Positions 56,793 to 64,000 of a stretch of 64,000 bases of DNA are shown in pieces. The stretch spans positions 31,759 through 95,758 of the forward strand of contig JAODND010000088.1 of NCBI GenBank assembly GCA_025465465.1, read 5' to 3'. The notes below the pieces were generated by a model. It was not told where the DNA came from. It saw nothing but the letters and a program-made list of their open reading frames with translations, and did not search any database. Both the position numbers and the translations under genes were made by a program. The first letter of the stretch is position 1; every line of letters starts with the position of its first letter. The DNA is from Frankiales bacterium. GTDB taxonomy: Bacteria > Actinomycetota > Actinomycetes > Mycobacteriales > SCTD01.

Positions 56793-57446
56793 GCGTTCGC
56801 TGTCCAGGATCGTCAGGGCGCGGGAGTCGACCCGTACCCAGCCGCGTGACGCGAAGTCGGCGAGCGCCTTGTTGACGGTCTCGCGGGAGGCACCGACGAG
56901 CTGGGCGAGCTCCTCCTGGGTGAGGTCGTGGTGCACCCGCAGGCCGTCCGGCTCCTCGGAGCCGAACCGCTCGGAGAGCGCCAGCAGCTGCTTCGCGACC
57001 CGGCCGGGTACGTCGGTGAAGATGAGGTCGGCCAGGGCGTCGTTGGTCCGGCGGAGGCGGCGGGCGAGGACGCGGAGCAGCTGTTCTGCGATCTCCGGGC
57101 GGTCCGTGATCCAGGGCCGAAGGTCCTTGTGGGCCAGCGAGGCCAGCCGTGCGTCGGTCACGACGGTGGCGGTCGCGGTGCGCGGGCCGGGGTCGAACAG
57201 CGACAGCTCGCCGAACATGTCCGACGGGCCCATCACCGAGAGCATGTTCTCGCGGCCGTCGGTGGCGCGGCGGCCGATCTTCACCTTGCCCGCCAGCACG
57301 ATGTACAGCGTGTCGCCCTGCTCGCCCTCGGCGAAGACCGTCTCGCCGCGGCCGTAGTCGCCGTGCTCCAGTGACGCCGCCACGGCTTCAGCCGCCTCTG
57401 CCGCGATGCCCTGGAAGAGCCCCGCGCTTGCCAGGACCTCGTCCAC
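56772..57446 (-). CDS. crp: cAMP receptor protein, Crp/Fnr family
   Basis: A 224-residue regulator very close to M. tuberculosis Crp (Rv3676). The cyclic-nucleotide domain (about 1-120) has the phosphate-binding cassette '[18 protein letters not shown]'. The winged helix-turn-helix reads '[32 protein letters not shown]', including the DNA-reading 'SRETVNK' helix. It binds TGTGA-N6-TCACA sites. The gene is convergent with the adenylate cyclase/DUF695 operon with a 21-base overlap. ATG 57446 is the start. Confidence 0.96.
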   Translation of the reverse strand: MDEVLASAGLFQGIAAEAAEAVAASLEHGDYGRGETVFAEGEQGDTLYIVLAGKVKIGRRATDGRENMLSVMGPSDMFGELSLFDPGPRTATATVVTDARLASLAHKDLRPWITDRPEIAEQLLRVLARRLRRTNDALADLIFTDVPGRVAKQLLALSERFGSEEPDGLRVHHDLTQEELAQLVGASRETVNKALADFASRGWVRVDSRALTILDSERLARRAR

Positions 57447-57494
57447 CGTGCGTGCCTCCCCGTTCCGTGGTCGTAGGCAGTCTGTCAGATCAGA

Positions 57495-57743
57495 TCACTG
57501 CTGACGCGTACGCCCGGGCAACAGTCGCGACAACCTGCGACGACGCCAGTAGCGCTCGAGGGCGGGCGCGTAGCCCTCGCTGACGAAGGTCTCCACCTCG
57601 TCGGGTCGGGCGGTCTCGAGGAACGTCTCGAGCTGGTCGTTGACCACTGACTCTGCTCGCAGTGGCCGCTCGACCCGCTCCATCGCCAGCATCAGACCGA
57701 GCAGTGCCAACGGCAGCAGCAGACCGAGCAGGAGGAACGACAC
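57495..57743 (-). CDS. Small membrane protein
   Basis: An 82-residue protein with one N-terminal membrane helix ('FLLLGLLLPLALLGLMLAM') and a charged cytoplasmic tail ('VVNDQLETFLETARPDEVETFVSEGYAPALERYWRRRRL'). It sits where M. tuberculosis has the membrane protein Rv3675, next to crp. No family is otherwise recognised. It ends 48 bases before crp and starts 9 bases after the RsiG-like gene, so the three may form one transcript. Confidence 0.7.
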   Translation of the reverse strand: MSFLLLGLLLPLALLGLMLAMERVERPLRAESVVNDQLETFLETARPDEVETFVSEGYAPALERYWRRRRLSRLLPGRTRQQ

Positions 57744-57752
57744 GCGGCGACG

Positions 57753-58277
57753 CTACGCCACCTGCCCGCGCCTGGACTGCGACGGCAGCGCCGTCAGGCA
57801 CAGGTGGGGCTCGTCGCGGTAGCGCGCGATGAGCTCCGACGTCGCCTCACCGAGGCGGACGTGCAGGGCGTGGCGGTACGACGACAGCTGCTGCTCAGCG
57901 TCGTCCAGGTCGATCTCGAGGGCGGCGAGCGCGACCGTGTCGAGCGGGTCGACCTGGCGCTCCCAGAGCGCGGCGAGGTCGGGAAGCGGCGGGATGTCGT
58001 CGGTGGCCAGCACCTCGACGAGGGCACGCCGGCCGGCGCCGACGCGGGCGTCGGTGAGCACCGGCTTGAGGTTCTCGGAGAGCAGGTCACTGCCGGCGCG
58101 GACGACGTCCAGGCGCGCCTGGATGATGCGGCGCCAGTAGGAGACGTTGGACTCCTCGGCGGTCAGTGCGGTGCGGTAGTCGCGGAGCCCGTCCAACGAC
58201 AGGTGCGCGTGCTGTTCGGTGCGCTTCGGCTCTGGACGCACCTGCTGCTTGCGCGCGACCTGCTGGACCTGCTCCAT
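57753..58277 (-). CDS. rsiG: RsiG (AmfC)-like c-di-GMP-binding anti-sigma factor homologue
   Basis: A 174-residue coiled-coil protein. The first helix carries the exact c-di-GMP signature E(X)3S(X)2R(X)3Q(X)3D known from Streptomyces RsiG: E42, S46, R49, Q53, D57 ('[17 protein letters not shown]'). The second helix aligns with the second RsiG motif but reads E128, S132, R135, then H139 and G143 in place of Gln and Asp. RsiG with c-di-GMP sequesters the WhiG sigma factor. No sigma gene lies in the window. ATG 58277 has AGAGG upstream; ATG 58292 is possible. Confidence 0.85.
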   Translation of the reverse strand: MEQVQQVARKQQVRPEPKRTEQHAHLSLDGLRDYRTALTAEESNVSYWRRIIQARLDVVRAGSDLLSENLKPVLTDARVGAGRRALVEVLATDDIPPLPDLAALWERQVDPLDTVALAALEIDLDDAEQQLSSYRHALHVRLGEATSELIARYRDEPHLCLTALPSQSRRGQVA

Positions 58278-58382
58278 CGCCTGACCTCTCATCGTCGTCA
58301 CTCTCTGTGATCGACACAAGGAGCGTCGTCAGGAAGTCCCGGTTCCTTGAGCGGCATCACCGGAACGGGCGAGTGCCCACCT

Positions 58383-58400
58383 CCCTCACTAGGGTGAGGG
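58383..58400 (+). promoter_or_regulatory. Inverted repeat overlapping the nth ribosome-binding site
   Basis: A perfect 7-bp palindrome (CCCTCAC-N4-GTGAGGG) ending 2 bases before the nth ATG. Its right arm contains the GAGGG(G) Shine-Dalgarno sequence, so as RNA it would hide the ribosome-binding site; as DNA it could be an operator. Confidence 0.5.
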
Positions 58401-58402
58401 GT

Positions 58403-59137
58403 ATGGCAGCCCCAGTGGAGGAGACGGGGCCGACCAGCAGGCTCGCGCTCACCCGGCGGGCGCGCCGCACCAACAAGGAGCTCACCGCCCTCTACCCGCA
58501 GGCGCACTGCGAGCTCGACTTCACGACCCCCCTCGAGCTGTGCGTCGCGACCATCCTGAGCGCCCAGTGCACGGACAAGCGGGTCAACGAGGTGACGCCT
58601 GCGCTGTTCCGGAAGTACCCGAGCGCGCAGGACTACGCGAGTGCCGACCGGGCCGCCCTCGAGGACGAGATCCGGCCAACCGGGTTCTTCCGCAACAAGA
58701 CGACCTCGCTGATCGGCCTGGGGGCTGCCCTCGTCGAGCGGTACGACGGCGAGGTGCCGCCGCGCCTCGAGGACCTGATCACGCTCCCGGGCATCGGCCG
58801 CAAGACGGCCAACGTCGTCCTGGGCAACGCCTTCGGCATCCCGGGGCTGACCGTCGACACCCATTTCGGCCGGCTGGTGCGACGCTTCGGCTGGACCACC
58901 GAACAGGATCCGGTCAAGGTCGAGTCCGCCGTGGCGCAGCTGCTCCCGAAGGCCGAGTGGACGATGTTCAGCCACCGGGTGATCTTTCACGGGCGCCGGG
59001 TCTGCCACTCCCGCACGCCGGCGTGTGGTGCCTGCGCCATCGCTGCCCTCTGCCCGTCGTTCGGTGAGGGCGAGACCGACCCGGTGAAGGCGGCGAAGCT
59101 CGTCCGCCCCGACGAGTTCTTCCGGTCCGCCACGTGA
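58403..59137 (+). CDS. nth: Endonuclease III
   Basis: A 244-residue DNA glycosylase/AP lyase for oxidised pyrimidines. Helix-hairpin-helix '[14 protein letters not shown]' with catalytic K134, aspartate D152 in '[12 protein letters not shown]', and the 4Fe-4S cluster '[17 protein letters not shown]' (C-X6-C-X2-C-X5-C) are all present. ATG 58403 is chosen; the longer frame would run into the divergent RsiG-like gene. The stop overlaps the next start (GTGA), the first of four such couplings. Confidence 0.96.
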   Translation: MAAPVEETGPTSRLALTRRARRTNKELTALYPQAHCELDFTTPLELCVATILSAQCTDKRVNEVTPALFRKYPSAQDYASADRAALEDEIRPTGFFRNKTTSLIGLGAALVERYDGEVPPRLEDLITLPGIGRKTANVVLGNAFGIPGLTVDTHFGRLVRRFGWTTEQDPVKVESAVAQLLPKAEWTMFSHRVIFHGRRVCHSRTPACGACAIAALCPSFGEGETDPVKAAKLVRPDEFFRSAT

Positions 59138-59709
59138 CGGGGTCGCGCTGGACGGTCCTCGTCCTCGTCCTTGCCGCGCTCGGCCTGTCGGTCGCCTACG
59201 GGCTGCGCGGCTCCTCGACGCCCGCGGCGTCGCTGGGTCCGTTGCAGCGACAGGCTGCTCTCGCACCGTGCCCGGCCGGGCTCGGCCCGGCGTTCCCCGA
59301 CCTGCGACTGCCCTGCCTCGGGGGTGGCCCTGCCGTCGCCCTGCAGGCAGGGGGGACGGGTCGGCCGACGCTCGTCAACGTCTACGGCTCCTGGTGCGGT
59401 CCGTGCCAGAAGGAGATGCCGGTCCTGCGTGGCTTCTATGCCAGGGCCCAGGACAAGGTGGCGCTCGTCGGCGTGGACACCGAGGACCCGGACCGGCGGC
59501 TCGGGTTGCGGTTCGCCATCGACATGGGCCAGCACTGGCCCGCGGTGGCAGACGACGAGCGGCTGGTCGGCGCGCACTTCCAGCCCGGCGTACCGCTCAT
59601 GGTGTTCGTCGACGCCGCCGGCAAGGTGACCCACGTGGAGTCCGGTGGCTACGACTCGGGCGCGGTGCTCGCCAAGGACGTCCGGACCTACCTCGGGATC
59701 ACGGTGTGA
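59134..59709 (+). CDS. TlpA-like thioredoxin-fold membrane protein
   Basis: A 191-residue protein with an N-terminal membrane anchor (5-23) and a thioredoxin fold with '[12 protein letters not shown]' (C88/C91), '[19 protein letters not shown]' and cis-Pro 'GVPLMVFVD'. An extra Cys pair lies near residues 46 and 61. It likely reduces exported proteins or supplies cytochrome maturation, as does Rv3673c by position. Start and stop overlap nth and the NUDIX gene. Confidence 0.92.
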   Translation: MTGSRWTVLVLVLAALGLSVAYGLRGSSTPAASLGPLQRQAALAPCPAGLGPAFPDLRLPCLGGGPAVALQAGGTGRPTLVNVYGSWCGPCQKEMPVLRGFYARAQDKVALVGVDTEDPDRRLGLRFAIDMGQHWPAVADDERLVGAHFQPGVPLMVFVDAAGKVTHVESGGYDSGAVLAKDVRTYLGITV

Positions 59710-60386
59710 CCATCCCCGCCTGGCTGCAGCCGCTGGCCGAGCAGGTCCCGCTGGTGAAGGCAGAGCACTTCACCCGCTTCCTGCCGCCACCTTCCGGTGG
59801 CCGCGACAGCGCTGTCCTCATCCTGTTCGGGGAGGGACCCGAAGGCCCGGACGTGCTGCTCATCGAGCGGGCCGCCACCATGCGCTCGCACGCCGGGCAG
59901 CCGGCCTTCCCGGGTGGCGCGCAGGACCCCGAGGACGACGGTCCCGTCGCGGCCGCGCTGCGCGAGGCGCAGGAGGAGGTCGGACTGGACCCGGCCAGCG
60001 TCGAGGTGATCGGCGTGCTGCCGGCGCTCTACCTGCCGCCGTCCGGCTTCGTCGTGCACCCCGTCGTCGCGTGGTGGCGGGAGCCGCACGAGGTGTTCCC
60101 CGTCGACGCCGCCGAGGTCGCGCGGGTCGTCCGGGTGCCACTCGACGACCTGACCGACCCCGACCGGCGGTTCCGCATCACCCACAGCAGCGGGCTGACC
60201 GGCCCGGCGTTCGAGGTCAAGGACCTCGTGGTGTGGGGCTTCACCGCCGGGTTGCTCGCTGGGCTGCTCACGCTCGCCGGCTGGGAGAAGCCCTGGGACA
60301 AGGACCGGCTCCGGGAGCTCGACCCAGAGACGTTGCGACTCGCCATGAAGACCTGGGAACAGCGCGGAAGGAACACCCACACGTGA
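59706..60386 (+). CDS. NUDIX CoA pyrophosphatase-like protein
   Basis: A 226-residue NUDIX hydrolase of the CoA-diphosphatase branch. Seen are 'MRSHAGQPAFPGGAQDPEDDGPVAAALREAQEEVGL', containing both the CoA-type 'HAGQ...FPGG' and the Nudix box REAQEEVG, and 'LYLPPSGFVVHPVVAW'. It matches Rv3672c. It would split CoA or acyl-CoA into phosphopantetheine and 3',5'-ADP. Coupled by GTGA overlaps on both sides. Confidence 0.92.
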   Translation: MTIPAWLQPLAEQVPLVKAEHFTRFLPPPSGGRDSAVLILFGEGPEGPDVLLIERAATMRSHAGQPAFPGGAQDPEDDGPVAAALREAQEEVGLDPASVEVIGVLPALYLPPSGFVVHPVVAWWREPHEVFPVDAAEVARVVRVPLDDLTDPDRRFRITHSSGLTGPAFEVKDLVVWGFTAGLLAGLLTLAGWEKPWDKDRLRELDPETLRLAMKTWEQRGRNTHT

Positions 60387-60763
60387 AGCACCTGAGGTTG
60401 ACGTCCAGAGCACTGCTCGCCGTACCCCTCGTGCTCGTGTCCTGCAGCAGCGGGAGCACCGGCACCGGGTCGGTGACCACGGTCGGCCCGGCCGCCGCGC
60501 AGACGGCCACCGTCGAGATGCGCAACGACCTGAAGTACCACCCCTCGACCGTCAAGGCCCGGGTCGGAAAGGTCACGCTGACCGTGAGCAACACCGAGAG
60601 CGTTCCGCACGACCTGGTCTTCGACGACCCGAGCCTGGGCAAGATCACCAACCTCGACGGCAAGGAGTCGAAGCTCCTCGTCGTGACGTTCGCCCAGGCC
60701 GGGACGTTTCGCTTCGCGTGCACGATCCACCCAGGCATGACCGGAGAGGTCGTCGTGCGATGA
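60383..60763 (+). CDS. Cupredoxin-like lipoprotein
   Basis: A 126-residue protein with a lipoprotein signal (lipobox 'LVLVSC') and a cupredoxin domain. Type 1 copper ligands appear as the His of 'SVPHDLVFD' and the 'FACTIHPGMTG' loop (Cys, His, Met), so copper binding is likely. It may carry electrons or bind copper at the cell surface. It lies inside the nth-to-marP operon, where M. tuberculosis has no such gene. Coupled by overlaps on both sides. Confidence 0.88.
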   Translation: MKHLRLTSRALLAVPLVLVSCSSGSTGTGSVTTVGPAAAQTATVEMRNDLKYHPSTVKARVGKVTLTVSNTESVPHDLVFDDPSLGKITNLDGKESKLLVVTFAQAGTFRFACTIHPGMTGEVVVR

Positions 60764-61950
60764 GCGGTCGGGGCGACGTGCTGGACCTGATCCTGGTGGG
60801 CGCGTGCCTGCTGTTCGGCGTCTCCGGCTATCGCCAGGGGTTCGTCGTCGGTGTGCTGTCGTTCGTCGGCTTCCTCGGTGGCGGTGTCGTGGGTGCCAAG
60901 GTGGCGCCGTCGCTGGCCCACTCCAGCGCCTTGTCCGGGCTGCCCGCGACCACCGTCGCCGTCTCGGTCGTCTTCTTCGCGGCCGTGCTGGGGCAGCTGG
61001 TCGCCACCGTCGCAGGCGGGTGGGTCCGCACCCACCTGGTCTGGCACCCGGTCCGCATCGTGGACGCTGTCGCGGGTGCGGCCGTCTCGGTGGTCTCGCT
61101 GCTGCTCGTCGCGTGGCTCGTCGGCACGGCCGTCGCCAGCTCCCCCTTCACCGGCCTCGCCGCGCAGGTGCGGCGGTCGGAGGTGCTCAGCCTCGTCGAC
61201 AAGGCTGTTCCCGGCGGGGCGAAGACCCTGTTCGCCTCGTTCCGTCGCCTCATCGACGACCGCGGCTTCCCTGAGGTCTTCGGCGACCTGGTGCCCACCG
61301 ACGTACGTCCGGTGGATCCGCCCGACCCGGCCCTGGCCACCTCTCCGGTGGTCACCTCGGTCCGCTCGCGGGTCTTCAAGGTCACCGGCGTGGCGTCGTC
61401 GTGCGCCAAGCGGATCGAGGGCAGCGGCTTCGCGTTCGCCCCCGAGCGGGTCATGACCAACGCGCACGTCGTCGCCGGCGTACGCCACCCCGAGGTGCAC
61501 GTGGGCAGTCAGACCATCGAGGCGACGGTCGTGCTCTACGACCCGGACCGTGACGTCGCCGTGCTCTCCGTCCCGGGTCTGAACGTGACCCCGCTGGTCT
61601 TCGCCGGCAAGGCAGCGACCGGCGACGGCGCCATCGTCGTGGGCTATCCCCAGGACGGGCCGTTCCGCGCCGATGCGGCGCGGGTCCGTGGCACCCAGCA
61701 GGCCAAGGGCCCGGACATCTATCAGCGCAAGACGGTGGTGCGCGAGATCTATGCGCTACGCGCACGGGTGCGGCCGGGCAACTCCGGCGGTCCGCTCGTC
61801 TCCCCGGGCGGCAGGGTCTACGGCATGGTGTTCGCCGCAGCTGCCGACGATCCGCAGACCGGCTATGCCCTGACCGCGGCCGAGGTCAGTGGTGACGCCA
61901 GCCAGGGCCGGAGCGCGACGGCGTCGGTCAGCACTCAGGGTTGCGACTGA
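60760..61950 (+). CDS. marP: MarP-type membrane serine protease
   Basis: A 396-residue protein. The N-terminal CvpA-like part has four membrane helices (about 1-120). The C-terminal chymotrypsin-like protease has H236 ('MTNAHVVAG'), D265 ('PDRDVAVLSV') and S342 ('VRPGNSGGPL'), nearly the same numbers as in M. tuberculosis MarP (Rv3671c), needed for acid and oxidative stress tolerance. A Cys in 'SSCAKRIEGSG' and another near the end could form the redox-sensitive disulfide. Start overlaps the cupredoxin stop (ATGA); the end overlaps the next gene by 16 bases. Confidence 0.95.
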   Translation: MSGRGDVLDLILVGACLLFGVSGYRQGFVVGVLSFVGFLGGGVVGAKVAPSLAHSSALSGLPATTVAVSVVFFAAVLGQLVATVAGGWVRTHLVWHPVRIVDAVAGAAVSVVSLLLVAWLVGTAVASSPFTGLAAQVRRSEVLSLVDKAVPGGAKTLFASFRRLIDDRGFPEVFGDLVPTDVRPVDPPDPALATSPVVTSVRSRVFKVTGVASSCAKRIEGSGFAFAPERVMTNAHVVAGVRHPEVHVGSQTIEATVVLYDPDRDVAVLSVPGLNVTPLVFAGKAATGDGAIVVGYPQDGPFRADAARVRGTQQAKGPDIYQRKTVVREIYALRARVRPGNSGGPLVSPGGRVYGMVFAAAADDPQTGYALTAAEVSGDASQGRSATASVSTQGCD

Positions 61951-62225
61951 TCGTCGCTGCCGCTGAGGGCGTCGAAGAGGCGGGCGTCCTGGGCCTCGTG
62001 ATCGGCGACGACGAGCTCCTCGACCCCGAGGCCGAGCTCGTCGATCTCGCTGCGTCGCTGAGCCGGTACGGCGTGGTGTGGCTGAGCCGGTACGGCGTGG
62101 TGTGGCTGAGCCTGAGCCGGTAGGGCGGTCTTCGCGCGGGACCGGCGGCGTACCGCTGCGAGCGCAGCGGCCACCGCTGCGGCGATCACGGCGCTCTGGA
62201 CTGGTCGCACGACGCCCCCCGACAT
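61935..62225 (-). CDS. Hypothetical small membrane protein with His/Pro repeat
   Basis: A 96-residue protein with one N-terminal helix ('SAVIAAAVAAALAAV'), a 'PAQPHHAV' octapeptide repeated twice, and an acidic C-terminal part ('ELGLGVEELVVADHEAQDARLFDALSG'). The repeat could bind metal. The ATG at 62225 lacks a clear ribosome-binding site, and its last 16 bases overlap marP. No family is recognised. Confidence 0.55.
   Translation of the reverse strand: MSGGVVRPVQSAVIAAAVAAALAAVRRRSRAKTALPAQAQPHHAVPAQPHHAVPAQRRSEIDELGLGVEELVVADHEAQDARLFDALSGSDDQSQP
62057..62104. repeat. Tandem 24-bp repeat (two copies)
   Basis: Two perfect direct copies of a 24-bp unit (starting GCTGAGCCGGTACGG) with a partial third copy after them. 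The length is a multiple of three, so changes in copy number keep the overlapping frame and add or remove eight residues. Confidence 0.9.
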
Positions 62226-62401
62226 CTGCGTGGAAGCACGGTAGCCCCCGCCTTGCTTCGGCAGAACGAGCCGGGAAGTGAAACGACGGCTTTGTCCGGT
62301 TCCCCTTCCTGCGGTGCGTTCTCTCACAGTGCGTCCGGGTCGACGGGCCGCTTGCTCAGTGCTTACAGTTGCAAGCACCGTCTCAAGACTTGGAGGTCGC
62401 C

Positions 62402-62851
62402 GTGCCCCCAGCGACCCGCACCCGTGTGACCAGGCGGATCGCCGCCGATCCGACCAGCACCGCCCTTCTCCTTGCCGGCCCGACCGCGCTCGACCTCTGG
62501 CCGGGCGTCCGTCGGGTGGCCGATGTCGGCGGCCGGATCGTCGTGGAGACCGAGCTGCCGGCCCAGCGCACCGCGGCAGCGTCGGTGCGAGCGCTGCCGC
62601 CTCGACGCACCCCGACCTCCTACGTCAGCCGGTTCGAGTGGGCCGGGCCCGGGCTGCCCGAGACGTCGGGGGAGCTCGTGCTGGCCTACGCGCCCGGGTC
62701 CGACGGTGAGCTCGGGACGCATGCCGCGCTGGTCCTCGACAGCCGCGGGTTCGATCCCGACGTCCTCGACATCGTTGCCCTCACCGCGATGGCCGAGGGG
62801 TTCCTCGCCAACCTCGCACGGGCTGCCGAGCTGCGCAGTCACGCCGCTTAG
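62402..62851 (+). CDS. Hypothetical protein, possibly SRPBCC fold
   Basis: A 149-residue soluble protein. The pattern 'ADPTSTALLLAGPTALDLWPGV' then strand-rich segments, ending in a long helix 'VLDIVALTAMAEGFLANLARAAEL', is compatible with a START/SRPBCC domain, but I am not certain. The GTG at 62402 has GGAGG 5 bases upstream, which decides the start. It ends 4 bases before the convergent hydrolase gene. Confidence 0.68.
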   Translation: MPPATRTRVTRRIAADPTSTALLLAGPTALDLWPGVRRVADVGGRIVVETELPAQRTAAASVRALPPRRTPTSYVSRFEWAGPGLPETSGELVLAYAPGSDGELGTHAALVLDSRGFDPDVLDIVALTAMAEGFLANLARAAELRSHAA

Positions 62852-62855
62852 GTCG

Positions 62856-63713
62856 TCAGCCGAGCAGCAGCTCGGTCACCTTCGCAGGTGCCTCCTGGTG
62901 CGGGAAGTGCCCGACGCCAGGGAGCACCTCGAAGCGGTAGCCCGCTCGTGCCCACCGGCCTGATCCCTCCGCCGTGGAGACCTTGAGGCAACCGTCCCGC
63001 TCGCCATGCACCTGCAGCACCGGCACGTGCACCCCGGCGGACAGCAGCCTGAGGAAGCGGATCCCGCTGGGCCGAAGTCGCGAGCGGAACGCCCATCGGT
63101 AGTACTCCAGCGCGCAGTGCGCCGCCCCGGGGATCGCCATCGCCTCCCGACACCGGCTCTCGGTCTCCTCGTCCGGGAACCCAGGGCCGCCCCACCGGTG
63201 CAGCAGCTCGCTGACCAGATCGCCTGCGACCAAGCGGTTCTCAGGCACCTTCGGGACCTGGAAGAACGCGAGGTACGACGACATGCGGAGCTGCTCGAGA
63301 TCGGAGCGCAGCGCCTGCTGCAGCCGGAGCACGTGCGGGATGGACAGCACCGTGAGCCGATTGACCGCCTTCGGATGCAGGGTCGCTGTCGACCACGCCA
63401 GCGCCCCGCCCCAGTCATGGCCGACGACATGCGCGTCGCTGGCGCCGAGCGCTCGGATGAGGCCGGCGACGTCTGCCGACAGCGTGTACCCGTCGTACCC
63501 GCGTGGCGGCTTGTCGGTGCCGCCGTAGCCGCGCAGGTCCGGGGCGACCGCGTGGAACCCCGCCTCGCCGAGGGCGAGGAGCTGGTGTCGCCAGGACCAC
63601 GAGGTCTCCGGGAAGCCGTGGAGCAGCAGGACCAGTGGCCCGTCGGCGGGGCCGTGCTCGGCGACGTGGAACCGCAACCCTGCTGCGGTGACGTCGCGGT
63701 GCTTGATCGTCAT
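62856..63713 (-). CDS. ephE: Alpha/beta hydrolase, epoxide hydrolase type (EphE-like)
   Basis: A 285-residue hydrolase with the epoxide hydrolase blocks '[16 protein letters not shown]' (oxyanion hole), nucleophile D100 in '[12 protein letters not shown]' and His in '[11 protein letters not shown]', plus a cap domain in the middle. Position next to marP and acs equals Rv3670 (ephE). The physiological epoxide is unknown. The ATG at 63713 overlaps the acs stop (ATGA), so it is coupled to acs. Confidence 0.9.
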   Translation of the reverse strand: MTIKHRDVTAAGLRFHVAEHGPADGPLVLLLHGFPETSWSWRHQLLALGEAGFHAVAPDLRGYGGTDKPPRGYDGYTLSADVAGLIRALGASDAHVVGHDWGGALAWSTATLHPKAVNRLTVLSIPHVLRLQQALRSDLEQLRMSSYLAFFQVPKVPENRLVAGDLVSELLHRWGGPGFPDEETESRCREAMAIPGAAHCALEYYRWAFRSRLRPSGIRFLRLLSAGVHVPVLQVHGERDGCLKVSTAEGSGRWARAGYRFEVLPGVGHFPHQEAPAKVTELLLG

Positions 63714-64000
63714 TCCTCGCTGCTTGCACTGCCCATCTTGTCGTTGATGGCGTTGACGACGGTGGGGTCGGCGAGGGTGGTGACGTCGCCGAGCTCGCGG
63801 TGCTCGGCGACGTCGCGCAGCAACCGGCGCATGATCTTCCCGCTGCGGGTCTTGGGCAGCTCGGGTGTGATGAGGATCTGCCGTGGCTTCGCGATCGGGC
63901 CGATCTCCTTGGCGACGTGGTCGCGCAGCTCCTGGGCGAAGGCATCACCGCTGCTGACGTCGTCTGCGACAGACCCCTTCGGTGTGACGAAGGCGACGAT
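63710..64000 (-). CDS. acs: Acetyl-CoA synthetase, C-terminal part
   Basis: The frame is open to the right edge; 96 residues are visible. They include 'VAFVTPKGS', '[19 protein letters not shown]' and '[16 protein letters not shown]', the C-terminal A10 motif whose Lys is catalytic and is the site of regulatory acetylation. The enzyme makes acetyl-CoA from acetate with ATP. The stop overlaps the ephE start. Confidence 0.95.
   Translation of the reverse strand: MVAFVTPKGSVADDVSSGDAFAQELRDHVAKEIGPIAKPRQILITPELPKTRSGKIMRRLLRDVAEHRELGDVTTLADPTVVNAINDKMGSASSEE

Overview
The window is about 70% G+C DNA from an actinobacterium. WhiB-type iron-sulfur regulators, a cAMP receptor protein of the mycobacterial Crp type, a tRNA-adenosine-deaminase-associated protein pair, frequent GTG starts and widespread ATGA/GTGA stop-start overlaps all point there. 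The order of the right half follows the well known Mycobacterium tuberculosis order Rv3721c to Rv3667 (dnaX, ybaB, recR, ask, asd, ponA2, whiB4, two ArsA-type ATPases, the small Rv3678A-type protein, RidA, metallo-beta-lactamase fold protein, crp, nth, TlpA-like protein, CoA-type NUDIX, marP, ephE, acs). That synteny supports many of the assignments. I cannot fix the order or family from the sequence alone. I see no phage, insertion sequence, CRISPR array or replication origin.

Layout. Positions 1-2.9 kb: the end of an exported beta-propeller protein, then thioesterase, RibD-type reductase and pirin genes. Positions 3-10.7 kb: a signalling block made of a giant soluble poly-HAMP hybrid histidine kinase, a stand-alone receiver protein and an anti-sigma-type ATPase fused to a PP2C phosphatase. 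Positions 10.7-17 kb: a TetR-controlled leucine/branched-acyl-CoA catabolic operon (carboxylase beta and alpha subunits, HMG-CoA lyase, acyl-CoA dehydrogenase) with two operator palindromes. Positions 17-26.8 kb: a HelD-like helicase, secreted M23 peptidase, LAXTG-anchored propeller protein, RarD, MurB, two unknown proteins and the tadA cluster. Positions 26.8-29.5 kb: a nitroreductase, then a lower-G+C patch between two convergent tRNA-Ser genes, then the SRP RNA.

Positions 29.5-48 kb hold housekeeping genes: dnaX, ybaB-recR, an ABC exporter, ask-asd with a coupled Ser/Thr kinase and lipoprotein, a prolyl-oligopeptidase-type protease, small exported proteins, an acyltransferase, tRNA-Pro, yqeY and a class A penicillin-binding protein. 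Positions 48-64 kb hold a regulatory and stress region. It has WhiB4/WblA, paired ArsA-like ATPases and a second WhiB; then an operon ending in a class III adenylate cyclase/AAA/TPR protein, convergent with crp. Next come a small membrane protein and an RsiG (AmfC)-type c-di-GMP-binding anti-sigma homologue, then the nth-tlpA-nudix-cupredoxin-marP operon, ephE and the 3' end of acs.

The most interesting feature is the nucleotide-second-messenger cluster at 52.8-58.3 kb, where a cAMP-synthesising enzyme, the cAMP receptor and an RsiG homologue lie together. The RsiG homologue has one perfect and one degraded c-di-GMP signature. Other items worth checking are the poly-HAMP kinase with ten near-identical 92-residue units, a probable internal start giving an aspartokinase beta subunit, repeated CTAG stop/stop overlaps at convergent gene ends, and several inverted repeats placed as operators or translation-control hairpins.
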